From Ligula intestinalis (lineage: Eukaryota > Platyhelminthes > Cestoda > Diphyllobothriidea > Diphyllobothriidae), in NCBI GenBank assembly GCA_036362985.1, contig JAYGXS010000004.1:61587749-61651748 (forward strand): DNA of 64,000 nt, given 5' to 3'. A program made the translations under genes and the position numbers. The notes below the pieces were generated by a model. It was not told where the DNA came from, did not search any database, and saw nothing but the letters and a program-made list of their open reading frames with translations. How positions within the stretch are numbered: position 1 is the first letter of the stretch; each line of letters starts with the position of its first letter. Of this stretch, positions 35,832 to 47,479 are shown piece after piece.

Positions 35832-36219
35832 GTAGAAAAAACCATGTACTAGCGTCTGATTGGTGCTTCCATTGGACAATACGACGGATCCGTTTGGAAG
35901 GAACATTGGCTCAAAGGAGGCATTATGATATTTCATGAACTGCTTTGAGTTTGAAATTATTTCACCTGGCAGACATGAAAAAAAAGTTATCTGTGGCATG
36001 CTTTTTACAGCCAACATTAGAGCAAAGCATGCACAAAAGGTAGACTGTACCAAAGGGATGTAATGCTCAACGCAATTCATTTTAAGGTAATGACCGTTCT
36101 TCGAGAAATCTATACAAGGGTAAGCACTGAGCGAACGTAAGCTCCTAACCGCTGCCTGAAGAACAAATTCAACGAAGACTGACGCCAGGTCAGCTACTGT
36201 ACCTAATGTCATCGCCAGC
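35832..36219 (-). CDS. Unidentified gene, upstream exon (membrane-like, glycosylation sites)
   Basis: Not recognised. The exon is bounded by a clean acceptor (cttactccgtttacag) and a donor (gtgagtttt), and reads 129 codons without a stop in 388 bp. It starts with the third base of a codon and ends on a codon boundary. It has a hydrophobic first segment (LAMTLGTVADLASVFVEFVL), a second around IPLVQSTFCACFALMLAV, and a Ser/Asn-rich end with four N-glycosylation-type sites (NAS, NGS, NGS, NQT). This suggests a multi-pass or secreted protein with an extracellular loop. It lies inside the transporter's long intron on the same strand. The starting phase does not match the transporter exon at 56905, so direct joining is excluded. 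Earlier exons were not found. Confidence 0.5.
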
Positions 36220-36479
36220 CTGTAAACGGAGTAAGAGAATTCCTTTGAGCAGGAATGGGGAAAAAGAGTATGTCCGATCCGTAGGTGGCGTCAGATCGGT
36301 TACTACGATGCGTCAGAAGCGCTAAAAGTCTTGGCTTAGTACCGACATACCCCGTAACTTTGTCCTATCCAGGAATACAATGAAGCTGCAATGCTCCTTT
36401 AATGTTCCCGAATGAATGAGAAGGTTCGCGATTAAGGTAATTATATGGTCGAGGAAGAAGGCATATCGAGCGCCAGATC

Positions 36480-37375
36480 AATTGATTTATTGTTCTGAGC
36501 TTTCGAACTCTTACAGGAGTCCATCTTCAGAGATGAGAAAGCACCCAAAAAAGAAGGTAATTATAGTAGCCGTAGGCTAATAAACTGTCAGAAAACATCG
36601 GGTTGTCAGGGGTTTAGAAATAGCAAACGAAAAAAAAGGATGGGGGGAGGTGGGGGCAACTATTTGTCACTGGAGTTGGGGGGGGGGGGCATTAAAGTGG
36701 TGTACGCTAATTAGCTGTCAGTAGTGTACGCTAACCAGCTGTCAGTGGAGCCCGGGGTCATGAACAGCAATTAGCGTGCCACCTTGTCACCCCGTAGGTG
36801 GTCCTGGTAATTCCACCTCCCCTTCCGGCCGGTTCGTTGTGGGATCCTCGTCGCTTGCCCTCCTTATGTGTGGTTTGGCTTCGTTCCGTCTCCTTTCCAA
36901 ATAATGATGCAAGACGTTGTAGGCCACTGGTATCGCAAGATGCCTGTTGATCGAGTTGGCATCCGAGTGCCATGCCTCGAGAGTCAGCCTTTCAGCTTTT
37001 GAAGTTCCCCGGCCTTCGATAGTCGCTCCTTTGAGATCGCAGTCATGGTCGGTCTCTGCAATGTGTGCTGCCAGTTGTGAGTTTGCTTCCAGTCTCTGGG
37101 CCGCTCGTTTGTGTTCTAGTAGGCGGGTTTGCAATTCGCGGCCTGTTTCTCCAACATAATTGCAGTTTCCCTCATTGCAAAGTATCTTGTAGACGACCGC
37201 AGAGGTTTCTGTAGGTAGCAGTCGGTCTTTAGGTTGCATCACCTGGCTGCGTATTGTCGCTTGAGGTCAATGGGCTATGCCTACGTCAGCAGGTTGTAAC
37301 AGTCGTGAGACTGCTTCGAAGACGCCTTTTATGTAGGGAATGACCCTCCAGACATCGGGTTGCCTTTGTACTGGC
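36480..37375 (-). mobile_element. Penelope-like element fragment with GIY-YIG endonuclease
   Basis: On the - strand, 37375-37250 encodes the end of the RT-to-endonuclease linker (RVIPYIKGVFEAVSRLL, then one TGA). 37242-36787 encodes a GIY-YIG domain with AVVYKILCNEGNCNYVGETG, RELQTRLLEHKRA, the catalytic-helix Arg, then LAAHIAETDHDCD, the block with the conserved His, and TLEAWHSDANSINRH. It ends with a Pro-rich tail. Downstream are two tandem 25-bp units (36693-36743, agtggtgtacgctaattagctgtc type), a run of 12 G (36678-36689) and a ribozyme-like motif at 36500-36530. The RT is absent, so it is a truncated copy. Confidence 0.8.
36500..36530 (-). ncRNA. Hammerhead-ribozyme-like core beside the Penelope fragment
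   Basis: On the - strand the 31 bases read CTGAAGA, T, a six-base arm GGACTC, loop CTGTAA, the complementary arm GAGTTC (one G-T pair), then GAAAG. This is the hammerhead core order CUGANGA - stem II - GAAA. Penelope-like elements are known to carry hammerheads in their terminal repeats. One extra T follows CTGAAGA compared with the strict core, and stems I and III and the cleavage site were not established. The call is tentative. Confidence 0.35.
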
Positions 37376-37984
37376 TAACCAGCTGTCAGTCGTATTGACT
37401 CGGTCTGTTGCAGTCCGTGATCAGCACAACTACACTGACTGACCTTTTCTTCGCCTGCCAAGCTTTGCATACTCACGCGTGACTGTCCGTCACACGTGCA
37501 TTGTCGACGCACAGTCAGATGCAGTGGCGCTAGTCCTGAGCTTACTGTCTCGGGAGCTGGAAACCAATCACTGTGCGCCTTGCCCTGTTTGGCTGCAGGC
37601 AAAAAAGGAAAAGCCCATGCTCCCTGTGCATACAACAAAACACAACTAGCCTTTTTGTAGAGCCCTCTGTAAGCTCTTTCTCAGAGAAACCACTATCCAG
37701 CCTTATCAGTCTTCCCTGATTTCTGAGTTGGGAGAAACTTCCATTGTCAACTTCACCCCCTATCGACAGGCCAAGCCACTGGTGTATGACAGATGGAAAA
37801 GTAAGAGTAGGACTGGGCTAATTCAGAACCTTTATGTAAACAGCCCAATGAGCTTTACCACTACCATGATGCCCTTCGCGGTCGTAGCTTTTGAAGGTTT
37901 CCGATCCACGGGATAAGTCAGCCCTACTCAAGGCTGAGAGTCATTCGGCATCGTCTACTTTACAATCTTTACGATCTTCATGCG
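37376..37984. other. No recognisable gene
   Basis: Starts with another ctaaccagctgtcag unit like those downstream of the Penelope endonuclease, so part of it may be Penelope terminal sequence. Open frames here carry no recognisable domain. Confidence 0.3.
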
Positions 37985-38354
37985 CATGTAGTAGGTCGTT
38001 GCCTGCCCGACGTCGTGGCCTCAATCCGCCTAGACCTACAGGTCGTGGCGGCCGCCAGACTTACTGGCGCGCGTGAGACAGGCCACCAATCACAGGCCGA
38101 CCTAGCCAATGAACGCGCTCTCTCTCTCTCTGTCTACTGGCCTGACTGCTAAAAAAACTGACAGTTGGGACCCGGTCAATCGCCTTGGCGGTCGTATTCT
38201 CCCAAGTCAGACTTCGTTCATCTATTCTCCTTTCCTTTGTGTTCACAATATACTCTTCCTAATGCTCTGGCTCTTCCAAGACTTCTCCTCTACTAAGTAA
38301 CTATGATCTGAAGATCGCAGTTGCTGGGGTTGACTCACTTAACCCCCCCTGAGA
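37985..38354 (+). repeat. Repeat family A1, copy 4 (near full length)
   Basis: The best partner of 2791-3182: the same start (gtagtagg), cgccagacttactggcgcgc, ctgactgct, ttctcccaagtcagacttcg, cacaatatactcttcc, gatctgaagatcgcagttgc and a ccctgagata end. A short (ct)n tract near 38117-38136 is private to this copy. It has no coding capacity. Confidence 0.7.
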
Positions 38355-38499
38355 TACACACTCCGAGATCCGAGATCACCTCCCAAAAGGAACCTGGCAC
38401 GTGTTAATTTGGAACCCAGTTCGTGCGTGACACGCGTAGACTGACTGTTTCTGTTCGCCCGTCATAGCACCTCCACCCGTCCCCGATAAGTTTTGGCGT

Positions 38500-41400
38500 A
38501 GAAAAAAGCACGTGAGACCGATGCGATACAAGTCTACTTCACTAAAAATTACTTCGCGGCTGCGCTCACGCAATGGTTAATATCGGTGCTTGTGAGGGTC
38601 CAGCCTTGGGTGGTGCAGTTCCACACTATTTGGTAGAACATACTTAGTTTAGTGCATTTAGGGTAGTAGGCAATGCCCTTGAAGTTCCTATTGTAAACTG
38701 TATGCAAATAGTCAACATAAAATAAAAATGCTACTATCAAACAGTGAGTAACATATTCACACGTAAACATTTTTAAAGTGAAGTTTTAGTTATCCTGCGG
38801 ATTGTAGGTGGAACTGTTGAATAGCAGATATCAATTTCCTCCGTATGTGTGAGCTCAAGTTGTAAATACAAACAAATCAGCATTCCATTGAATTAAATAG
38901 GTTCCAAAGTCAAACATTTGCGGACTCCGTGAGGATGGATCTGAAAAAGTCAATTGTGCTTGTTTCTTCCATCAAATATATTTGAATTTGAAAACGCATC
39001 GAAAATCAATGGAAAAAGTGCACACTACTTAAGCAGTCGTTTATTGTCGAGCGACTATATTTTGGGAGGTTGAAAAGACGTTATTTTAAAAACCGGCATC
39101 CCGATGTGTCCGAAGTGGTGTGGGATTATGTTCCACAATAATAAATATTATGCTTCCACCTGAGTACGAAGTCTAAATCTAAAGCGCATTTTAAAATTAT
39201 CGTCAAAATTGCATGAACTCGGTCAATGACCGTATGTTGTTCTAGCCTCATTATGTGCGAAGGAACATATATTTTTGGGGCAAATTCGTTTACAGCCTGA
39301 CGCTTCACAAAACTGGGTTGACAATCTATTTTACTTCAGGTACTACACAAAAAGAAAGTTTTATGTTGTGTCATTTTTAGTTGGTTGGCCTTTGAGTTAG
39401 CTTATTTCTTCATAGCTACGCGGAATAATCCTCTGTGTGTTTATAACTGCAGCAGTCGCCAAGGACCATGCAACGTTCATAATTAAATTTGACCTGGTGA
39501 TTAAGTGTATATTTAGTAATACTATTTTGATTCATTCAGTTTATTGAATGCTGCGAAAGCCTTTTACTTAGTTAAATAGTCATTTTAGTTAGGTTTATTA
39601 AAAGAAATAGCCATTACTTTGGGGAAATTGGGAGTAGTCTCATATGGAAGGGATTGCCTATGCTACGATGAAAGAGAGAACCAAACTTAACTAAAATGTT
39701 GATAATACTAAGGAGGTACTCCAAAAGAAGTAAAATATGTACAGAAAATATCCCATTCAGAACTGGAAAAGTTTATCCAAAGTTGTTCAGATTGAAGTAA
39801 AGCCAAGTTAAAGGGACCAAATTTGCTTGCAGTAACATTGAAGATTTGTATTTTCTCGCGAATTTAAGACAAAGAAGGCCTTATTGAATATAAGTCGTGA
39901 AAAAATAAAGTTTTTGTATACTTTACGTTTCCCTCTTGCTTTATTTAGAAACGGAACAGACGAAAGAATAATACGTAGTTCAAAAAATTGCAATGTATAT
40001 GGCCAGTTTTTTTGAATTCACCAGTTTATAACTGAATGTGCAATAAATCTACTCATGCGAAAGGTAATCCATTATAAAGAGCAAAGAAAGTCCTTGCATC
40101 CTCAGTAAAATTGAATCGTTTATCTTCAGGAAACTTAAAAAAATTCTCAAAAGTATAAAATGTCATTGTAACATTACGTTGGAAAAAGTTAATATACACA
40201 GAAGTTCGTCAGCCGAATATCTAATCAAAGCAATTTTTAAGAGGTAACCTTTTATGGAAAGTTTTTTTTATTAATCTTAGTAACAGTAGTTTCACAACTC
40301 CAGTGCGGACGAGATTTACCCTCGACAATGTGTTTGGCCGTTTTGAGGCATTTCTGTATATCAAAAACGATGCCATATTCTTTCTATATTAAGAAAGTGT
40401 TCGCTTCAAGTTTTCAAATTAACACAATATCTTAATTTATTTTTCTAATTTAAAGCTCCTTTTTACATCTCCAAAATCACGGCATTATTGAGAAAATTTT
40501 AGTTTTCTATACAAACAATTAGTAATTCCTATAGTTCTTTTAAGTACCTAATATGCCTGATGCAGTTCATTATTATTTCTAAATCTTCCTAAATGCATTC
40601 ACATTGGTATTCGAGTAATGATCAAACTTATACAAAGTTATGAAAATTGCATGGTCTGTGGCAACTACTGTACATTCGTACATCACTCGTGACAACCTCG
40701 AAGCTGTCGTGTAGTCTGGTGTAATCTGCCTGTATCTGACGTCCCGTGCAGAGACCGCGTGCTCGCAGGAAAACCCGACTGCCTTACACAATCACCATGT
40801 GAAGATGAGAAATTTGGCAAGCTCATATTCCCATCTGTTCGTTCATGTTATCAATAAGCTACACTTGAATTTATAAAAGCAGTCAACATCACTGCTAAAT
40901 ATGCACATTACCTAAGAAGCCACCCTTTACGGTACATATTCTTTGTTAGTGGTCATAGAGAAGCTCCTTAAAGGTCGTGAATGAAATGACGTGGGAATAG
41001 GCTACACGATAATCAGTAATACAACTTAACTCAATGCCGAGTGGCGAGTGAGTAGCAACATTTCGCAAATGACGGCATGTTGCACGAATTTGGAGCCGTA
41101 CTATATAACAGGCAGAATGAGCAGCTTTAACCCTTGCGTGATTTAACTAAACTCTCTACGTTGGAGACTGATTGAAGGCATTAATACTCAATAAAATCTC
41201 ATCGAGGAAATGAAAGTACGTTGTTGTCCAATAGTTGCACTCGAAAGATAACTTAACCAAAAGAGATCATGATCACTTATCTAAACAAAATGATAGGACG
41301 GCTCGAAGGAAAATGAGACAAATAAAATGCATTAAAACACATTTGTTACAGCCAGTACCAGCTTGTAGAATTGTCCCTTTAAACAACGAAGTCTGTAGCT

Positions 41401-41500
41401 GCACCTCAGACAAGCCCGAATTGAACTTGAATGAAGGCTACCTGCATTAATTTTCAGTTATAATCTGATACAATAGAAGGGCGGATCACCAGTCTCTGTC
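38500..41500. repeat. AT-rich repeat region, no gene
   Basis: Contains diverged copies of pieces found at 54-55 kb and 61 kb, for example 38975-39260 and 40850-41090 (tgaatttata.aa.gcagtcaac, cacgataatcagta..acaact). Frames are short and look random. Confidence 0.5.
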
Positions 41501-41529
41501 AATGTTACGACCAAAAAGCAGTTACAGTA

Positions 41530-42720
41530 GATTAAGTATCTGATGAAAGGTTGGAGATCGGAGGACCTAACGCACACTTTAGGTTGTTTATGTAGTTCGT
41601 TGGGTTGACTTCAGGCGCAAAATGTTGTTTACTAGAATTAATTTCGTTCAGATCAGAATACTGGGAGAAACTAGAGGCGGAAACGGACAAAATACAGCGT
41701 TTTTTGATATCCAAGGCATTTCCTACGCTATTAATACTGTCAAAAATAAATTCTTATGTGTGCATGTTCCACTATGAAAGAACATTCATGACGAACAGGA
41801 ACCTTTTAGGTATATCTGTTCACAAAATGGAAAATTTTGTTTTGCATCCATGAAATTGAAGTTAGTGTAATTATGACATAGTGCATGATTTTTGAGAAAA
41901 GAAGCGCAAAATTAGTTTAAAAAAGTCTATTTTGCGAATTTGTCAAGTCTTGTGCCATAAAATCGAGTAATTAACTTTTAAGGCTGTTAGTTGCTTTACC
42001 CCAATTAAAAATGCAGATTGCGTATTTGAAGGATTGCAGGCAATGAATGCGTATGAACGCTTTATTAGTATTAGTATAGTAACTAAATCGAGTGTACAGT
42101 CAATATAAAGTTGAAGGCAGTTAACAGAACACACATTTGAGTGAGCTGTCACGGGACATTGCGAAACAGTTATCTCAAAAATCGCCGTTGATATTATTGC
42201 TACCCTGCTCTACATTTTTTATTGTAGAACTGAGCTTAGAAGTAACCAAATATACTGAAAACTATTCCGATTTAAGTAGTAAAGTAAGCTCTTGCATTTA
42301 TAACAGAGGACGTGTCGATAACTTTTAGGGAAATAAATAAACTGGCTAAAATTTCCCATTCTGATCTTGATCTATAGCTCAAAAAATAAAGTATGCAGAT
42401 ATCTGATGCCACAATAAATAACTAAAGCTGTTTTTCAAGAGGTAACTTGTTATGAAAATTTTTAGATCAATCATAGACATAAATTCGTGACTTTTGTTGT
42501 GGACCTTCATTGTTTTCAGCAATGTGTTGACATGCTTGCGTGGTTCTGCAACCATGACAAAAACAGTCAGCTGCATAAGAAAGAATGTTTAAAAGCTCGT
42601 TATTCAGGTAAATGCCTTGAAAATTTATCTTATTTTGAAGGTTTTGGTAAGCACTTAGAAAATAATAATTATTTATGGTCAATCGACTGAAGCCAGTGAA
42701 AATCGTAAAGTCCTAACTAG
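41530..42720 (+). repeat. Module C, copy 1
   Basis: Corresponds in order to 50530-52700 (after removing the transposon there). The first blocks are tctgat.aaaggtt.g and aggttgtttat, then ttgacttcaggcgcaaaatg, actgggagaaa and aattttgttttgc..ccatgaaattga. These are followed by the ttttagggaa...cccat.ctgatcttga block near 42325 and the gaggtaacttgttat...gcagctgcataagaaagaatg block at 42440-42590. Divergence is roughly a quarter of positions by eye. It is not coding. Confidence 0.65.
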
Positions 42721-43314
42721 CATTTAAACGAAGATCTGAACCTCTTCGTAATCAAAATCTCAAAATAAGTACAAAAATGTAGTGGAAAACAATTACGCTT
42801 AGTGTACAAAATAAGGTACGTTTACAATTGCACCTGACAATTCCATTTAAATTTATTAGTCAATGACCGGCATGTCCGCACGTGAGCTTAATAAATATAT
42901 TACTCCTGTGATCTTCCAATGGTCCATATCAAGCGAAAATGTCAAAAGTAAATCAAGTGATGCATAAACGAAAGATACAGCTAGCAGTTCTCGTGAAAAC
43001 GTGTTAGAATGCATACTCGAAATTTGGGCTGTTCGGTAACAGCCATACATTACATTGCACGTAATATGGAAGAATATGTATTCGAAAACTCTGCAAAAGG
43101 ATTCTTTTCCAATTTAATCTTACTTGTGCTGCTTTATTCACTCGATAGTTTTGCATGAACGGGCTTCCTCCATATGTAAACCTTAAGTTTACCTATTATG
43201 CCCGATTTCAATTTTTCGGAATTTTCCACTTTGCTAAAAAAGCTGGTTTTTCTATAAAACTTTATATTCCTTCATAAATCACAATGTGCCCCTTTATAAA
43301 GAACGACTATTATT

Positions 43315-43640
43315 TTATTGCTGTAAGGCTTTGGGGACCGCAGCTAGGGCTGCGGGAGTTACTCGTAAAAATCCTTGGATTTCATGAATTAGGTAACATA
43401 CAGAAAGTGCTTGCCTTCCTGCGGTAAGCAACAGGTTTTGAAAGTGCATATACCCTTCATAGGAGTTTTCAAGTGGGCTTTGATGGATATTGTCACAGCT
43501 GACTTTGTCTTTTAAACTTTCACACTTAACAGAGGACATGAAGTCTTTGAATGATGCCCACTCATTGAACTTATTATCTTGCACTTTCTTGCTGATTTGA
43601 GTGAGTGCATCTTTTATTGCGTGAAAGGATGTGACTGTAA
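43315..43640 (-). CDS. Terminal-exon-like open frame, unidentified
   Basis: Not recognised. The - frame is preceded by a good acceptor (ctatttacag, exon from 43640 in phase 1) and runs about 108 codons to a TAA. It contains HAIKDALTQISKKVQDNKFN, EWASFKDFMSSV, two Cys in KCESLKDKVSC, then EGYMHFQNLLLTAGRQALSV, CYLIHEIQGFL and a final AALAAVPKALQQ. An AATAAA overlaps the stop. Its composition is protein-like, unlike the AT-rich surroundings, and no copy occurs elsewhere in the window. It could be the last exon of a gene whose other exons are beyond recognition, or a decayed gene copy. Its phase matches the donor of the transporter exon at 56905, but it has no transporter similarity. Confidence 0.35.
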
Positions 43641-43699
43641 ATAGGTACATGTATATAGAAACCCACCACGAACACGCTAAATTACCTTTTTTTTAAGGT

Positions 43700-45370
43700 C
43701 AAACGTTTGAATTCTCATCAACATATTTTTACAAACTTTTCGCTGTAAGAAAATTTCTTCCTAGAAATCCTCTGGATATGCTCAAAATGTAAATTTTCTG
43801 CCTATCCTTCGCCAGAAAATGTAAGAAATTACTACCCCACCGAAAACCTCAGCTTCCCACACTGAAAAATTAAAAACCTAGATTAACTGCTAAAATATTT
43901 TTATTTATTTTAATTGTCCATGCATCGAATGAATTCATACATAAATTGAAATATCGCATCCTGCTAGTAAAACTATATCAAGAGGCACTCCACTGTCAAC
44001 GATGTAAATGGATGCAAATTGCAGTTTCCTGCAACTAACTACCTGAAATTTGGACGTATTCTTATCATTTTTTAAAACTATGCCGGTAAGAGTGCTGAAA
44101 AAGTGGGAAAGCCATTTCTGAATAAACATGTACAAATGTCGAAAAGAAGTTCAGTTTATACATTAACAAATGAAAACACTGAAAGCGGACGAAATGACTC
44201 CACAATTTTAGTTACGATAGTAAATAAATAGTTACCCACTAATGGAAATCTGTACAAAACATTTTAACTATAGAAAAGTTCTTTTTACATCAAGAAATTG
44301 ATTATGTAAATGTTTCAGGTGAAGAACACATGAAATTTACTGTTCTATATTATAGCTATTTTTACGTTTTGAAAACTTGGGGATCATCGGGAAAATTTGT
44401 TTTTCTTAAAAAAACTTAGAACTTCCCATAGTCCTTTTAAGTTTTAAATATGCCTTATGCTGTTGATTATTATTTCTAAGTTTTGTAAATGCGTTCACAC
44501 CGATATGCAAGAAATGATCGAACTTTTAAAAAATTATGATATTTGCATGGTTTTTAGTGCATACCGTATAGCTCGTATATCATAAAATAAAAATTTTGAA
44601 AGATACTTTCTGTATAAACGATTCCTTAGATGAGACTGTGATATCAATTATTACGAAGCATACTCCCAGGCTATATGATACTATATGCTTACTGATATAA
44701 CGCCTCTTGGGCACTGTCGCATAAAGATACGAGCATTTGAACTCGCGTTCTTACGGCCGCCTACGCAATTCATATTCAGTAAAATGACTGCTAGAGAAGA
44801 ATGCTTTTTCCGGTGATTTTCAATATCCTTATCAATAAAACGAATTTTATAGAAGGGGAAGAGAGAGGAAGGGGGAACACAACGATAATTTAACATATCA
44901 ATTTTGTTTTAAGTAGCTTACGTCTTGCTAAAAGCTTGTACGTGCAGAAATTTAGATTAGAGTTTTATTTTTTTCCAATTCCAGAATAAAGTAAAATGTG
45001 GATAAGAATTTAACTTCCATACCTACCAAAGTTAAATTCTTCTTTAAGGAAAAAAATAAGTTTTTCTTCCATCCCCTTGACAACGCATTATAAAAAGCTC
45101 CCATAGGACTGCAGTGGAGATGAAAAACACCGTATGCTGTACACAGAGCATCAAATCAATCAGTTAATATACTATTTGAACTGATAGTTGATGGTTGAAA
45201 AAAGTCTCCCAATTGTCGGTGGTTTTAAGCCGAAAGCGACAACTTTTCTAGCATGAAGTGGGTAACACAACGTTGTTGTATTTGACAAAATGACCATATA
45301 AAGGCGCATTCCTGTCCGTGGGTTCTGCAAAATATGTTTGATTGATAAAAGCATCAAACATATGGAAAAC
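43700..45370. other. AT-rich stretch without recognised gene
   Basis: 44200-44600 weakly resembles module C pieces (tgatcg.acttttaaaaa.ttatgatatttgcatgg). No coding evidence was seen apart from short random frames. Confidence 0.35.
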
Positions 45371-45505
45371 CCTCATTGATGAACGTGCACCCGACCGCAA
45401 ACGGGAATCATCTGTTACGCTCTGCCTGGGCTCTCGACAGAGGCCGCGACAGCCGTAGCAGCTGTTAGTTTAGGCAGAGACAAGACAAGGTAAAGCCGGC
45501 AAACA
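45371..45505 (+). repeat. Fold-back SINE family, 5' half only
   Basis: Matches the first half of the full copy at 46530-46896 (acccgaccgc.aacgg, atctgttacgctctgcctgg, cgacagccgtagcagctg, then gccggcaaa). It stops before the tRNA-like part. Confidence 0.65.
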
Positions 45506-46529
45506 ATTGGTCCCATTGCAACTAAAATGTATTATGTGCAGTCTGTTAGGACGCAAGTTATGATGAGAAAAAACTCCACCCTCCGTTCTGGTGTAGAAAG
45601 GACTTTGATCTGTTTTTTCTTGGCGTATCGATAACCACCTGCTATAAGTACCCAATTTCGAAGTCCAAACTGAAGTTACACCTGAAGAAAAAGTATTCGT
45701 TAATATCGAGGAATCGCACTAGGCAACACATATACCATGCAATTTGAATGGAAGGGCTTTTAGAGTTCCGTTTAGGAAAATATAAATTGAAGTATTATTT
45801 TTGGAAATTGAATCATGTGAGGCAAACCATCAAGGCACCAGACACGTAGCAGCCCTTTAGTTTTGTGCTCTGATCATCACAAATCTAAAAAGAAGGTTGG
45901 CCATCAAACCCGCATTGCTTTGTAATATAAAGTCTTTCCTACCCAAAGTAGATTTTCCCCGAACAAACATATTTGCTTTGCAATTAAGGCTGGACATTTT
46001 TGATAATATTTTTGAAAGGCAACATACAGTTTTTATTGCAGAATTTGTGAAAACACTTTGTATTTCGACTAGGAAGAGGGTTGTGCGTTTTTCAGCAGTA
46101 TAAATTGGTCCTGCCCCTAATCATTATTTTGTACAAAAACTTTTCAGGCAAGTTCTTTCATAGTTTAAGCGGGTTTCAAATGTAACCCGGCTTGAATAAT
46201 AGGGACATTTACTAGTCAATGACCGTTTTATGCACAAGTTAAAACAAGAAAGCACTTAGGCCCAGTTACAAGGCCAATCTAGAGGGAGAGAGATAGGGTA
46301 ATCGCATAATGTGATCTCATCACAGCAGTGCAAATCCTTCCATCCATGTCAACCAGTTATTTAGTGTGCATGTTTCATTAATTTACATATGCATGTTAAT
46401 TTTCTAGCGTTTTACGGAATTTATACAGACAGTACCATTTTGCGAGTGTATATGTCTCTTTAAAAATTGTTGTTGTTAAGATAAGGAAATTTTGGAGTCT
46501 AGAAATGTAATCTGGCATTTGTAGACCCT

Positions 46530-46896
46530 CACTAATGAACCCTCACCCGACCGCTAACGAAACTCATCTGACCCGCTTTGCTTGCCGTCTCGACAGAGGT
46601 CCTGACAGCCGTATCACCTGATACTATAGGCAGATAGTATTGCCGGCAAAGATAGGCGGGAGACTGGAATGGCCATTTTTGGTTTATTAGCCGTCGTCAA
46701 AATCCCTCAACCTAACTGGGCAAGACAACGGGCTCGTGGCTCAAAGGTTAGGGCTTTTGACTCAGAGCAAGGAGGTCGCGAGTCTGAGCCTTGAATAGAT
46801 ATCCACTAGGGTCTGCGTATGACTGGCTGACGGCGGCTAATAAACAAGAAATGGCCATTCCAGTCTCCCCTGTCTTGGCCGGTAATACCATATGGA
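46530..46896 (+). mobile_element. tRNA-derived fold-back SINE, full copy
   Basis: A unique 5' domain (46530-46634, cacccgaccgctaacg, cctgacagccgta) is followed by one arm of an inverted repeat (46635-46698). A tRNA-like domain spans 46716-46790, with an A-box-like tggctcaaaggttag and a B-box-like ggtcgcgagtctgagcc. The second arm (46829-46890) is the near-exact reverse complement of the first. A second full copy with the same layout is on the - strand at 60450-60768. It does not fold as a real tRNA gene (no clean acceptor stem, and the family is repeated), so it is called a SINE. Confidence 0.65.
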
Positions 46897-47479
46897 AAAA
46901 TCTTACAAATCAAGAAGTCAAGGTTAACAAGTAGGACGTGCGCAGGCGACTGAAAGGACGCGTATCCAGACGCTGGTATCCTGAAATGGCCACAGTATCC
47001 TGAGAGAATGCTTCATGACAACTACACTTACAGACCGATATTTTTTAACTGCAGCATCTTGCAGAATTTTTGTTAACGCTGCTTGAAAAACACTACCTAT
47101 TTTAAGTCGGATTTCCCTATTCGTTCCCATTATTCTTATCGGTAACGCGGGACAAATTGAAGTTCGCATTTTTTTATTTTTCTGCTATAAGAAAATGAAC
47201 AGCAGTTCTGGTTTTTCACCGTTACTACTGCATCATAGAAACCTTAGTTAGTAGCGTTGCAGTGGATTATTGTTCTTGCCTAGAGTGGCGAAGAAAACTA
47301 TTTGTCACTGGATGATAGCCCGAATGCTAGCCTCAAAAGGGATGAACAAAAAGATAAATTTTTTATGACTAAAATTACGCTCCGTCATCTTCTTAACAAT
47401 CGTTAAGCACTAAAGCATCCAGAACATCCGCATTCACACACGAGTGCAGTCTTCCCCATTCAACGGATAAAAGTAAGAC

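Noticed and set aside
35832..36219. Treating this exon as part of the transporter
   Set aside because: Its start phase (2) conflicts with the transporter donor (phase 1), and its sequence with glycosylation sites does not match the conserved segment expected there.
38160..38356. Hammerhead in family A1 (CTGAAGA near the 3' end)
   Set aside because: The motif is followed by a short gca/tgc stem but lacks the GAAA block in all copies.
46716..46790. Possible functional tRNA gene
   Set aside because: A- and B-box-like strings are present, but no clean seven-base acceptor stem forms, and a related sequence recurs in the same repeat context at 60.6 kb, so it is a SINE head.
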